The notes under the pieces are model-generated. The model was not told the origin of the DNA. It made no database searches and saw nothing but the letters and a program-made list of their open reading frames with translations. From positions 1 to 24,169 of the forward strand of contig CAYGDP010000037.1 of NCBI GenBank assembly GCA_964348665.1: a DNA stretch of 24,169 bases. The letters are read 5' to 3'. Made by a program: the position numbers and the translations under genes. Of the stretch, positions 7,235-14,344 are shown in pieces (the first letter of the stretch is position 1; each line of letters opens with the position of its first letter). This DNA comes from CAYGDP01 sp964348665 (GTDB lineage Bacteria; Verrucomicrobiota; Verrucomicrobiia; Palsa-1439; CAYGDP01).

Positions 7235-7989
7235 GTTAAAATCTCCGCACCGTCTTCAGTGACCGCTATAGTATGCTCAAAATGCGCCGATTGCAAGCCA
7301 TCCTTTGTGACCACCGTCCACCCATCCGCCAATACCTCGACCGTTGGGCGACCCCTGTTGACCATCGGCTCAATCGCCAGTGTCATCCCCGGTTTCAGCT
7401 CCAAACCGGTACCGCGTTTGCCAAAATTCGGGATCTGCGGATCTTCGTGCATCGAGCGTCCTACCCCATGCCCCGTGAAGGCTCGCACCACCGAATAGCC
7501 ATGCGACTCCACCTTGCTTTGCACCGCGTAGGAAATATCGCCGAGCCGGTTCCCCGGCCGCGCTTGCGCGATCGCCAAATACAGCGCCTCTTCCGTTACC
7601 GTCAATAAATCCTGCACCGGCGGCTCCACCACGCCCACCGCCACCGTCGTCGCTGTGTCACCCACATAGCCGTTGAGAATGATCCCCACGTCGAGACTCA
7701 CGATGTCACCGTACTGAATCCGCCGCGAACCGGGAACGCCATGCACCACTTCGTCATTCACCGATATGCAAATATGCCCCGGAAACGGTGTGCGCGCCGA
7801 TGGATGCCGATACTTGTAAAACGGGCTGCGCCCCCCGCGCGCGAGGATGAACTCCGCCGCCGCGTCATTGATTTCCTGTGTCGTTCGTCCCGGCTGGACC
7901 ATCTCCACGAGCATCTGCAGCAACTCCGCCGCCGCCTGGGTCGCCACGCGCATCGCCTCAATTTCCGTTTTCGACTTCAAAATGACCAT
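7207..7989 (-). CDS. map: methionine aminopeptidase, type I
   Basis: Map removes the initiator methionine from nascent proteins in the cytoplasm using a dinuclear metal site. The 260-aa protein has the pita-bread fold ligands in order: Asp100 (SLDVG), Asp111 (GDTATT), His174 (GHGVGRSMHEDP), Glu207 (AIEPMV) and Glu238 (HFEHT), plus the conserved His83 (VVHGVPG). Length matches the bacterial type I enzyme without an N-terminal zinc extension. It follows secY by 1 nt and its last 28 nt overlap infA. adk, which often sits between secY and map, is absent. Confidence 0.97.
   Translation of the reverse strand: MVILKSKTEIEAMRVATQAAAELLQMLVEMVQPGRTTQEINDAAAEFILARGGRSPFYKYRHPSARTPFPGHICISVNDEVVHGVPGSRRIQYGDIVSLDVGIILNGYVGDTATTVAVGVVEPPVQDLLTVTEEALYLAIAQARPGNRLGDISYAVQSKVESHGYSVVRAFTGHGVGRSMHEDPQIPNFGKRGTGLELKPGMTLAIEPMVNRGRPTVEVLADGWTVVTKDGLQSAHFEHTIAVTEDGAEILTCLKATPSK
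7243..7246 (-). promoter_or_regulatory. Shine-Dalgarno for infA inside map
   Basis: GGAG on the minus strand, 8 nt before the TTG start codon of infA, within the coding region of map. It fixes the otherwise ambiguous non-ATG start. Confidence 0.7.
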
Positions 7990-7990
7990 A

Positions 7991-9493
7991 TCAACGATGT
8001 CCCATCAGTTTCCAGACCAACCCGGCCACGACAACCACGGCCGCCACAACGAAAGCAATGATGATCCATCGCGTCGTCGAGTCGCCCATCAGCGATGCGC
8101 GACCAGTGCCGACGGTGCCGCCAAAGGTAACGCGTCCGCGCAATCGACCTTTGCGCAGGAATCCGTCGTAATGCCGCATCAAAAGTTGCGACTCGATCTG
8201 GCGCATCGTATCGAGCATCACGCCCACCGAAATCAGCATGCTTGTGCCGCCGAAAAACTGAGCGATCGTCTGGTTGATCCCCACGTTCATATAAAGCCAA
8301 TCCGGAATCACCGCGATGATCGTCAGAAACACCGCGCCCGCCAACGTGATGCGGTTCATCGCGTTGTTCAGGAAATCCGCCGTCGGCTGCCCCGGCCGGA
8401 TCCCCGGAATATAGCCGCTGGATTTTTGCAGGTTCTCGGCAATCTCCGTCGGCCGGAACTGCACCGCCACCCAAAAATAGGAGAAAAAGAAAATCATGGC
8501 CGTGTTGGCGAGGTAATAAAACCAATGTCCAGGCGACATTGCAGTGGACCAACTGTTCATCTCACGAGCTAACGGAAACGTGGGCGGCACGAATTTGAAA
8601 ATCTGCGCCGGAAACATCAAAATCGCCTGCGCGAAGATGATCGGCATCACGCCGGAATAATTGAGCCGGAGCGGCATGAACGACTGGCCACCGACCATCA
8701 TTTTTTGTCCACGAATCTGTTTGGCCTGCTGGATCGGCACTTTTCGCTGCGCCTGGGTGATGGCGATGATCCCGGCGATAACACCAATCGCAAGAACCAC
8801 CATGAAAACCACTTTTCCAAAATGCAGGTCGCCGCTATAGGCCATCTGCACGCTGCTGGCGACCGCCGAGGGCAGGTCTGCCACGATCCCCACAGTAATC
8901 ACGAGCGATACACCGTTTCCGATGCCACGCGCGCTGATTTGTTCGCCAAGCCACATCAACATCATCGAAGCCGTTGTCATCGTCAACACCGCGATGATTC
9001 GAAATCCCCAAATCCCACCCCATCCATCAGTCACAACCATCTGACCGGTAAATCCATTCATCAATTGATCGGGATGTTCGAACGCGGCCAACATCATCGA
9101 GCCTTGCACCAAACAAAGGAAAATCGCGCCGTACCGGGAATACTGCGTGATCTTGGCTCGACCCACGTCGCCTTCCTTCGCCAATCGCGCCAGGGTAGGC
9201 ACCATCGCGACCATTAATTGCATGATGATCGAGGCGCTGATATAGGGCATGATTCCCATTGCCCCCACCGCGCCGCGATAGAGGGCGCCTCCAACAAACA
9301 AATCGTACATCCCAAGCAATCCACCCGCGTTGTTGGATGACGGCCTCGATAACCATTCATCCACCGCTTGCGTGTCCACGCCGGGCACGGGAATCCACGC
9401 GCTCACCCGGCAAATAGCCAGCAACGCCAGCGTGAAAATAATCCGCTTGCGCAGTTCGGGGATTTTGAAGCTATTGAAGAAGGCGGAAAACAT
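7991..9493 (-). CDS. secY: protein translocase subunit SecY with extra C-terminal membrane segment
   Basis: SecY is the channel of the Sec translocon in the inner membrane. The 500-aa product shows the ten expected hydrophobic segments. Family motifs include PYISASIIMQL (83-93), GEQISARGIGNGVSLVI in the middle, and the YIPGIRPG loop (361-368) with the arginine matching essential E. coli Arg357. The canonical protein would end near residue 454 (GFLRKGRLRGR). Here about 46 more residues follow: a Gly/Ser/Thr-rich linker and a strongly hydrophobic segment at about 476-495, ending WKLMGHR. This would be an eleventh membrane span. The gene follows rplO by 20 nt and precedes map by 1 nt. Confidence 0.97.
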   Translation of the reverse strand: MFSAFFNSFKIPELRKRIIFTLALLAICRVSAWIPVPGVDTQAVDEWLSRPSSNNAGGLLGMYDLFVGGALYRGAVGAMGIMPYISASIIMQLMVAMVPTLARLAKEGDVGRAKITQYSRYGAIFLCLVQGSMMLAAFEHPDQLMNGFTGQMVVTDGWGGIWGFRIIAVLTMTTASMMLMWLGEQISARGIGNGVSLVITVGIVADLPSAVASSVQMAYSGDLHFGKVVFMVVLAIGVIAGIIAITQAQRKVPIQQAKQIRGQKMMVGGQSFMPLRLNYSGVMPIIFAQAILMFPAQIFKFVPPTFPLAREMNSWSTAMSPGHWFYYLANTAMIFFFSYFWVAVQFRPTEIAENLQKSSGYIPGIRPGQPTADFLNNAMNRITLAGAVFLTIIAVIPDWLYMNVGINQTIAQFFGGTSMLISVGVMLDTMRQIESQLLMRHYDGFLRKGRLRGRVTFGGTVGTGRASLMGDSTTRWIIIAFVVAAVVVVAGLVWKLMGHR

Positions 9494-9513
9494 CGCCCGT
9501 GGATTCCCTAAGG

Positions 9514-9981
9514 CTAGGCTTTCGCGGGAGTCGCCGCGGTCACCAGCAGTTCGCAGCGGCCACCTGCCGCCTCAATTTTTGCTTTAGCGCCCGCGCTGAA
9601 TTGCGTGGCGCGCACGGTCAGTTTTTTCTTCAACTCGCCGTCGCCGAGCACTTTCCATCCCTCCACTTGACCCTTCACCAATCCCGCCGAGCGCAACCCC
9701 ACCTCGTCCACCACCGCGCCATCGGAAAAATCCGCCAGTTGCCCGACGTTGAAGAAAGTAATGCGCGGCCGATGACCGCTGTTGAAGCCGCGTTTGGGCA
9801 TTCGCAGGATGAGCCGCGTCTGACCGCCTTCGAAGCCCGGCTTCATTGAACTGCCGGAACGGGCGCTCTGGCCTTTGCCACCTCGGCACGAGGTTTTACC
9901 GTGACCGCTGGCCTCACCGCATCCAACGCGTTTGCGGCGGTGTTTGGCACCTCGGACATTCTGGAGCTCAGATAATTTCAT
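9514..9981 (-). CDS. rplO: 50S ribosomal protein L15
   Basis: L15 is a late-assembly protein of the large subunit whose extended N-terminus threads into 23S rRNA. The 155-aa product starts MKLSELQNVRGAKHRRKRVG and carries GHGKTSCRGGKGQSARSG and a Gly-rich basic N-half, then the globular C-half ending AATPAKA. Its ATG overlaps the rpsE stop by ATGA (9978-9981). In many bacteria rpmD (L30) lies between rpsE and rplO; here there is no room for it. Confidence 0.97.
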   Translation of the reverse strand: MKLSELQNVRGAKHRRKRVGCGEASGHGKTSCRGGKGQSARSGSSMKPGFEGGQTRLILRMPKRGFNSGHRPRITFFNVGQLADFSDGAVVDEVGLRSAGLVKGQVEGWKVLGDGELKKKLTVRATQFSAGAKAKIEAAGGRCELLVTAATPAKA

Positions 9982-10526
9982 TGTTTCGACGCGTCTCCGT
10001 TCTCTTTCTGCAGCCCACGCATGGTTATGATTTCGGTGCGTGTCCGCAATTGGCTCAACGCATCCATCGTCGCTTTGACGACATTGATCGGATTGCTGGA
10101 GCCGAGCGATTTGGCCAGGATATCCTTCACACCGGCCAGGCTCACCACCGAGCGGACCGCCCCGCCGGCGATGACACCGGTGCCCGGCGAGGCCGGGCGC
10201 AACAACACTTCGCTGCCGCCAAATTTGCCAGTGACTTCGTGCGGGATGGTTGTGCCTTGCAATTTCACCGGTACCAAATATTTCTTGGCCGCTTCCGTAC
10301 CTTTCCGCACGGCATCGGAGACCTCGCGGGCTTTCCCGAAACCGTAACCGACTCGTCCGCGTTGATCGCCTGCCACGACCAACGCGCTGAAATTGAAGCT
10401 GCGCCCGCCTTTGCCGACTTTCGCGGTGCGATTGACCGACACCACTTGATCGCCGATCATATCGGCGGCAGTATCCTGCGGCGAGGCGTCGCCGCTGCCT
10501 TTGCGTTGTTTTTTAGGTCGTGCCAT
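9978..10526 (-). CDS. rpsE: 30S ribosomal protein S5
   Basis: S5 lies near the mRNA entry channel and affects decoding accuracy. The 182-aa product has a dsRBD-like N-domain (VNRTAKVGKGGRSFNFSALV, about 30-49) followed by GDQRGRVGYGFGKAREV and the C-domain containing ASPGTGVIAGGAVRSV and SSNPINVVKAT. The start ATG at 10526 follows AAGGA at 5-nt spacing. It has a short Lys/Gln/Gly/Ser-rich leader before the first domain. It follows rplR by 12 nt and its stop overlaps rplO. Confidence 0.98.
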   Translation of the reverse strand: MARPKKQRKGSGDASPQDTAADMIGDQVVSVNRTAKVGKGGRSFNFSALVVAGDQRGRVGYGFGKAREVSDAVRKGTEAAKKYLVPVKLQGTTIPHEVTGKFGGSEVLLRPASPGTGVIAGGAVRSVVSLAGVKDILAKSLGSSNPINVVKATMDALSQLRTRTEIITMRGLQKENGDASKQ

Positions 10527-10538
10527 CGTTCCTTCAGG

Positions 10539-10901
10539 TTAGAATTTCAATCCCGCCGCGCGCGCGGCGTCGGCCAGCGCGGAAACGCGGCCATGATATT
10601 TGGAACCGCCGCGGTCAAACACCACGGTGGCGATTTTTGCGGAGCGGGCGCGTTTCGCCGCGATCTCGCCCAGTTTTTTCGCCGCGCTCACGTTGCTCTG
10701 GTTTTTCTTGCCGTTCCGAAAATCCTTTTCAACGGTGGACGCCGCGGCCAGCGTGCGTCCCGACGTGTCATCCACAAATTGCACGTAGATATTTTTGCCG
10801 CTGAAATGCACGCTCATCCGCGGCCGCTCGGTGCTGCCGTGGAGTTTGGCGCGCGACCGCCAGTGCCGTTTTTGTCTTGCTTCGACTCGTGTTGTGCTCA
10901 T
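10539..10901 (-). CDS. rplR: 50S ribosomal protein L18
   Basis: L18 binds 5S rRNA together with L5 and L25 in the central protuberance. The 120-aa product has the basic N-terminal tail (RVEARQKRHWRSRAKLHGS), the RPRMSVHFSGKNIYVQFVDD strand region, and the C-terminal end VVFDRGGSKYHGRVSALADAAR (split across helix), ending AGLKF. AGGA precedes the ATG at close spacing. The gap from rplF is 6 nt. Confidence 0.98.
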   Translation of the reverse strand: MSTTRVEARQKRHWRSRAKLHGSTERPRMSVHFSGKNIYVQFVDDTSGRTLAAASTVEKDFRNGKKNQSNVSAAKKLGEIAAKRARSAKIATVVFDRGGSKYHGRVSALADAARAAGLKF

Positions 10902-10907
10902 GGCTTC

Positions 10908-11444
10908 CTATTGAACCGTCTTGCCTTCCTTCCGGCGGATCACTTCGCCCAGATACCGCACGCCTTTCCCCTTGTACGGCTCGGCGGGATAATACCGCCG
11001 GATTCTCGCGGCGATCTCGCCGACGAGTTGTTTATCGGGTCCTTCGATCGTGATCTGGGTATTATCGGCCACTGAAATCTTTATGGTGGGTGGAATTTCG
11101 AAATCGATGGGGTGAGACTTGCCAAGATTCAACGAAAGTTTTTGCCCGGTCACGGCCGCTTTGAACCCGGTGCCTTGAATTTCCAATTGTTTTTTGTAAC
11201 CGGCGGTCACGCCTTCCACCATGTTCGCCAGCAAACTGCGGGATAAGCCGTGCAACGAACGGGCGCGACGCGTCTCGCTGGCGCGAGCGACTGTGATTTT
11301 GCCGCTCTCCAGCTTGGCGCGAACGCCGTCCGGTAGCGCCCAAGCAAGCTTTCCTTTCGGGCCTTCCACAGCCACACGGGCGCCGTCCACCGCCACTTTC
11401 ACTCCGGCGGGAACGTCAATAGGTTTGCTTCCGATTCGTGACAT
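10908..11444 (-). CDS. rplF: 50S ribosomal protein L6
   Basis: L6 binds the sarcin-ricin loop region of the large subunit, near the factor-binding site. The 178-aa product starts MSRIGSKPIDVPAGVKV and has two related domains; the second contains QGTGFKAA, the KSHPIDFEIPP strand, and the signature EPYKGKGVRYLGEVIRRKEGK near the end. The ATG at 11444 is chosen over an in-frame upstream start (11504) because it matches the invariant N-terminus and leaves a 7-nt gap to rpsH. Confidence 0.98.
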   Translation of the reverse strand: MSRIGSKPIDVPAGVKVAVDGARVAVEGPKGKLAWALPDGVRAKLESGKITVARASETRRARSLHGLSRSLLANMVEGVTAGYKKQLEIQGTGFKAAVTGQKLSLNLGKSHPIDFEIPPTIKISVADNTQITIEGPDKQLVGEIAARIRRYYPAEPYKGKGVRYLGEVIRRKEGKTVQ

Positions 11445-11451
11445 AATTCTC

Positions 11452-11850
11452 CTACCAAACTCGACAGAGCACTTCACCGCCGATATTTTGTTTTCGCGCC
11501 TCAAATTCAGTCATCACCCCGCGCGACGTGGATAAAATCGTGACGCCGATGCCGCCGCGGCCTGGCGCTTTTTCTTTTGCGCCGATATAGAGTCGCCGAC
11601 CGGGGCGGCTGATGCGTTGGAGGTCGGTGATCACGGGGGTATTGGCGGCATATTTGAGCTGCACTTTCAACATTTTCTTGCCTTCGTTGTTTTCGACGGC
11701 GAAATCGCGGATATACCCTTCGCGTTTCAGGATGCGCGCGACAGCCGATTTCAGTTTGGACGCGGGAATCGCCACTTCTTCGTGGCGGATTCGTTGCGCG
11801 TTTCGGATGCGCGTCAGCATGTCGGCGATGGGGTCGGTGATAGCGCTCAT
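11452..11850 (-). CDS. rpsH: 30S ribosomal protein S8
   Basis: S8 binds the central domain of 16S rRNA and, in E. coli, represses the spc operon by binding its mRNA near rplE. The 132-aa product starts with ITDPIADMLTRIRNAQRI and includes SRPGRRLYIG and the conserved GIGVTILSTSRGVMT motif before ending GGEVLCRVW. The gap to rpsN is 1 nt. Length is close to the E. coli protein (130). Confidence 0.98.
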   Translation of the reverse strand: MSAITDPIADMLTRIRNAQRIRHEEVAIPASKLKSAVARILKREGYIRDFAVENNEGKKMLKVQLKYAANTPVITDLQRISRPGRRLYIGAKEKAPGRGGIGVTILSTSRGVMTEFEARKQNIGGEVLCRVW

Positions 11851-11851
11851 A

Positions 11852-12037
11852 TTACCAGCTTGCTTTGATGACTCCGGGGATTAGGCCTTGCAGGGAAAGT
11901 TGGCGGAAGCAGATGCGGCAGATATTGAATTTCCGCATGTACGCGCGGGAACGCCCGCAGCGTTTGCAGCGGTTGTACTTCCGCACCTTGAACTTCGGTG
12001 TCGCCTGCGATTTGATGACAAGACATTTCTTGGCCAT
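11852..12037 (-). CDS. rpsN: 30S ribosomal protein S14, zinc-binding (type Z)
   Basis: S14 is a head protein of the small subunit required late in assembly. The 61-aa length and the two C-x2-C pairs (RCKRCGR at 23-29 and ICRICFR at 39-45) identify the short zinc-binding form rather than the about 100-aa zinc-free form. It ends with the conserved GLIPGVIKASW. It lies 3 nt after rplE and 1 nt before rpsH. Confidence 0.98.
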   Translation of the reverse strand: MAKKCLVIKSQATPKFKVRKYNRCKRCGRSRAYMRKFNICRICFRQLSLQGLIPGVIKASW

Positions 12038-12040
12038 GGT

Positions 12041-12595
12041 TTACCTTGACTTGGAAAAAGGCATGCCGAGCTTCTCCAGCATCTCGCGCGCATCGGCATC
12101 CTTGTGCGCGCTGGTCACGATGGTGATATCCATCCCTTGCTGACGTTTGATTTCTTCCAGCTTAATCTCCGGAAAAATCGTCTGCTCCCCCAATCCCAAC
12201 GAGTAATTGCCGCGCCCGTCAAAGCTGCGGACTGGAACGCCGCGAAAATCGCGGATGGACGGCAACGCGGCGCTGATGAGACGGTCGAGAAATTCGTACA
12301 TTCGCGCCCCGCGCAACGTGACCCGGCAACCGATCTCCTGGCCTTTGCGCACGTTGAAATTGGAAATGCTATGGCGCGACCGGCAGATCACTGGCTTTTG
12401 GCCGGTGATGCGACCCAACTCGCCCACGGATTCTTCCAGCGCATTTTTGTTGTTTTTCTGGGTTGCGGTGTTGACCCCCATGTTCACCACGATTTTTTTC
12501 AGGCGCGGGACTTCGTGCACATTGGAGAATTTGCCAGACTCCAAAAGCGCCTTGACGACTTCCCCCTGATATTTTTCCTGTAATCTTGGTTTCAT
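12041..12595 (-). CDS. rplE: 50S ribosomal protein L5
   Basis: L5 binds 5S rRNA and contacts S13 and P-site tRNA across the subunit interface. The 184-aa product starts MKPRLQEKYQGEVVKAL and contains the motifs VPRLKKIVVNMGV, GQKPVICRSRHSISNF, and LGLGEQTIFPEI. It ends near EMLEKLGMPF. An upstream in-frame Met (residue -9) would overlap rplX; the ATG at 12595 leaves a 2-nt gap and matches the family start. Confidence 0.98.
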   Translation of the reverse strand: MKPRLQEKYQGEVVKALLESGKFSNVHEVPRLKKIVVNMGVNTATQKNNKNALEESVGELGRITGQKPVICRSRHSISNFNVRKGQEIGCRVTLRGARMYEFLDRLISAALPSIRDFRGVPVRSFDGRGNYSLGLGEQTIFPEIKLEEIKRQQGMDITIVTSAHKDADAREMLEKLGMPFSKSR

Positions 12596-12597
12596 GT

Positions 12598-12927
12598 TCA
12601 GTTCGCGAATGCGTGTCCACATTTCTTGCACAGGCGCGATCGTTTGCCGTCGCGACGGTCGAGTCGCACGCGCACGCCGCGCTTGCACGTCGGGCAATAC
12701 AAGGCCACGTTCGATAAATTCACCGGCGCTTCCTTCTGGATAATGGCGCCTTGCGGCTGTTCCTGCGACTTTTTCATGTGCTTGTGCACCAGGCGAAATC
12801 CCTCGACTAACACGCGATTTTTCTGCGGCAACACCGCCAGCACACGGCCGTGTTTCGGCTCTTTGCCGCTGGATTCCCGGCCGGCAATCGCAATGACTTC
12901 GTCGCCTCGTTTGATAATCGTCTTCAT
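12598..12927 (-). CDS. rplX: 50S ribosomal protein L24 with zinc-ribbon-like cysteines
   Basis: L24 initiates assembly of the 50S subunit and sits at the exit tunnel opening. The 109-aa product has the KOW motif at the N-terminus (IKRGDEVIAIAGRESSGK, then GRVLAVLPQKNRVLVEG) and the conserved HKHMKKS. The C-terminal part carries two Cys pairs (YCPTCKRG and LCKKCGHAF), typical of many bacterial L24 proteins and absent from E. coli L24. It lies 4 nt after rplN. Confidence 0.97.
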   Translation of the reverse strand: MKTIIKRGDEVIAIAGRESSGKEPKHGRVLAVLPQKNRVLVEGFRLVHKHMKKSQEQPQGAIIQKEAPVNLSNVALYCPTCKRGVRVRLDRRDGKRSRLCKKCGHAFAN

Positions 12928-12931
12928 GGTT

Positions 12932-13297
12932 TCACAACACTTCTGGCGCCAACGAAATGATCTTCATAAAATTCTTCTCGCGCAATTCACGCGCCACGGG
13001 GCCGAAAATACGCGTGCCACGCGGATTCATATCCTTGTCAATGATGACAATGGCGTTGGTGTCGAATCGCAAATACGATCCATCGGGACGCCGAAGCGCC
13101 TGTTTGGTGCGAACCACAACGGCTTGCACCACTTCCCCTTTTTTCACCGTGCCATCGGTGGCCGCTTCCTTCACGTTCGCCGTCACCACGTCACCCACAT
13201 GCGCATAGCGACGATTCGGGCCAAGCGCCTCGATGATGGACGCGCGGCGGGCGCCGGTATTGTCGGCGACCTCGGTGATGGTGCGCATCTGAATCAT
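12932..13297 (-). CDS. rplN: 50S ribosomal protein L14
   Basis: L14 forms intersubunit bridge B8 with 16S rRNA and is the docking site of the silencing factor RsfS. The 121-aa product starts MIQMRTITEVADNTGARR and includes the RPDGSYLRFDTNAIVI stretch and the invariant end GTRIFGPVAREL...FMKIISLAPEVL. The ATG at 13297 overlaps the rpsQ stop by ATGA. An upstream in-frame extension to 13486 is only rpsQ read in another frame. Confidence 0.98.
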   Translation of the reverse strand: MIQMRTITEVADNTGARRASIIEALGPNRRYAHVGDVVTANVKEAATDGTVKKGEVVQAVVVRTKQALRRPDGSYLRFDTNAIVIIDKDMNPRGTRIFGPVARELREKNFMKIISLAPEVL

Positions 13298-13728
13298 GAC
13301 GCTTTCGCCCCTTTCTTCGCCGCCCGTTTCGGTTTCGATTTTGCCGCCGCAGCAGGCTTGGCCGCTTTCGGCTCTTCCTCCGGGGCGGCAGCGGGCGCAG
13401 GTTTGGCGACACCCGCCAGTTCCGTGTCGGTCCCCAAACCGGTGGTGACCCGTTTGGATTTTCTGACAATTTCCACCAACCGCCACCGCTTCAGGCGACT
13501 CAACGGACGGGTTTCCTCGATGCGAACCTGGTCGCCCACGCTGGCTTCTTCCTTTTCATCGTGCGCGTAATATTTTTTTCCAACGGTCATTTCCTTGGAA
13601 TATTTCGGATGACGGAACCGTCGTTCGATCCAGACCACGATGGTTTTTTCCATCCGGTCGGACAACACTTCGCCCACCCGTTCTTTGCGGATGCCGCGGG
13701 AATTGATTTGGACGGCGGGTTGGCTCAT
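13294..13728 (-). CDS. rpsQ: 30S ribosomal protein S17 with long C-terminal tail
   Basis: S17 is a primary assembly protein of the small subunit body. The conserved OB-fold body covers about residues 12-90 (RKERVGEVLSDRMEKTIVV, HPKYSKEM, VRIEETRPLSRLKRW). The full product is 144 aa against 84 in E. coli: about 54 residues from 91 onward form an Ala/Pro/Lys/Glu-rich tail ending KKGAKAS. Both ends overlap neighbours by ATGA: its start with the rpmC stop (13725-13728) and its stop with the rplN start (13294-13297). Confidence 0.96.
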   Translation of the reverse strand: MSQPAVQINSRGIRKERVGEVLSDRMEKTIVVWIERRFRHPKYSKEMTVGKKYYAHDEKEEASVGDQVRIEETRPLSRLKRWRLVEIVRKSKRVTTGLGTDTELAGVAKPAPAAAPEEEPKAAKPAAAAKSKPKRAAKKGAKAS

Positions 13729-13934
13729 TTCTTTGCCTCCGCGCCTTGGATTTCGCGCTGACGGCGGAGCGTTTCCACGCGCGCGATGTTGCGGCGGAGT
13801 TCCTTGATGCGGCTCGGTTTTTCGAGCTGGGCGGTTTGCTTTCGCAAGATGAGCTTGAAAAGCTCCTCGCGCAACTCGCGCCCTCGTCGCACCAGTTGTT
13901 CCGAGTTCAGTTGTTGAAGTTCAGCGGTTTTCAT
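13725..13934 (-). CDS. rpmC: 50S ribosomal protein L29
   Basis: L29 is a two-helix protein at the tunnel exit, next to L23, where signal recognition particle and trigger factor dock. The 69-aa product starts MKTAELQQLNSEQLVRRG and carries the LREELFKLILRKQTAQLEKP helix and the RIKELRRNIARVETL helix. The ATG at 13934 overlaps the rplP stop by ATGA, and the stop overlaps the rpsQ start by ATGA. The longer frame upstream is rplP read out of frame. Confidence 0.97.
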   Translation of the reverse strand: MKTAELQQLNSEQLVRRGRELREELFKLILRKQTAQLEKPSRIKELRRNIARVETLRRQREIQGAEAKK

Positions 13935-14341
13935 CGTCGTGTAATAAATCGGGCGGAAATCGGGAGTTTGGTGGAGGCCAGACGGAACGCTTCGCGCGCG
14001 AGGGATTCCGGCACGCCATCCATTTCGAAAAGCACGTTGCCGGGCCGAACCACGGCGACCCACAATTCGACGGGGCCTTTGCCTTTTCCCATTCGTGTCT
14101 CGGCTGGTTTTTTGGTCACTGGTTTGTCGGGATAGACGCGAATCCAGACCTTGCCTTTGCGCTTGGTGTGGCGGGTCAGGGCGATACGCGCGGCTTCAAT
14201 CTGTTTGGTGGAAATCCACGCGCGTTCCAGCGCTTGAAGCCCGAACTGGCCGTAGTCCACCTTAAAGGCGCGACTGGCCATACCCGAGCGGCTGCCCCGC
14301 TGGGTTTTTCGGTACTTCACTCGTTTGGGCATCATTACCAT
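13931..14341 (-). CDS. rplP: 50S ribosomal protein L16
   Basis: L16 organises the A-site tRNA pocket and is needed for late 50S assembly. The 136-aa product has MPKRVKYRKTQRG near the start, QIEAARIALTRHTKRKGKVWIRV, the PDKPVTKKPAETRMGKGKG loop and VLFEMDGVPESLAREAF. Three Met codons (14341, 14335, 14332) could start it; 14341 is preferred because AGGA lies 9 nt upstream. It lies 3 nt after rpsC and its stop overlaps the rpmC start. Confidence 0.97.
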   Translation of the reverse strand: MVMMPKRVKYRKTQRGSRSGMASRAFKVDYGQFGLQALERAWISTKQIEAARIALTRHTKRKGKVWIRVYPDKPVTKKPAETRMGKGKGPVELWVAVVRPGNVLFEMDGVPESLAREAFRLASTKLPISARFITRR

Positions 14342-14344
14342 GGC

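Noticed and set aside
9846..11075. 409-aa plus-strand open frame opposite rplO, rpsE, rplR and rplF
   Set aside because: Antisense shadow of four certain ribosomal genes; His/Arg/Phe-rich composition and no domain.
12626..13570. 314-aa plus-strand open frame
   Set aside because: Antisense shadow of rplX, rplN and rpsQ; no start signal or family resemblance.
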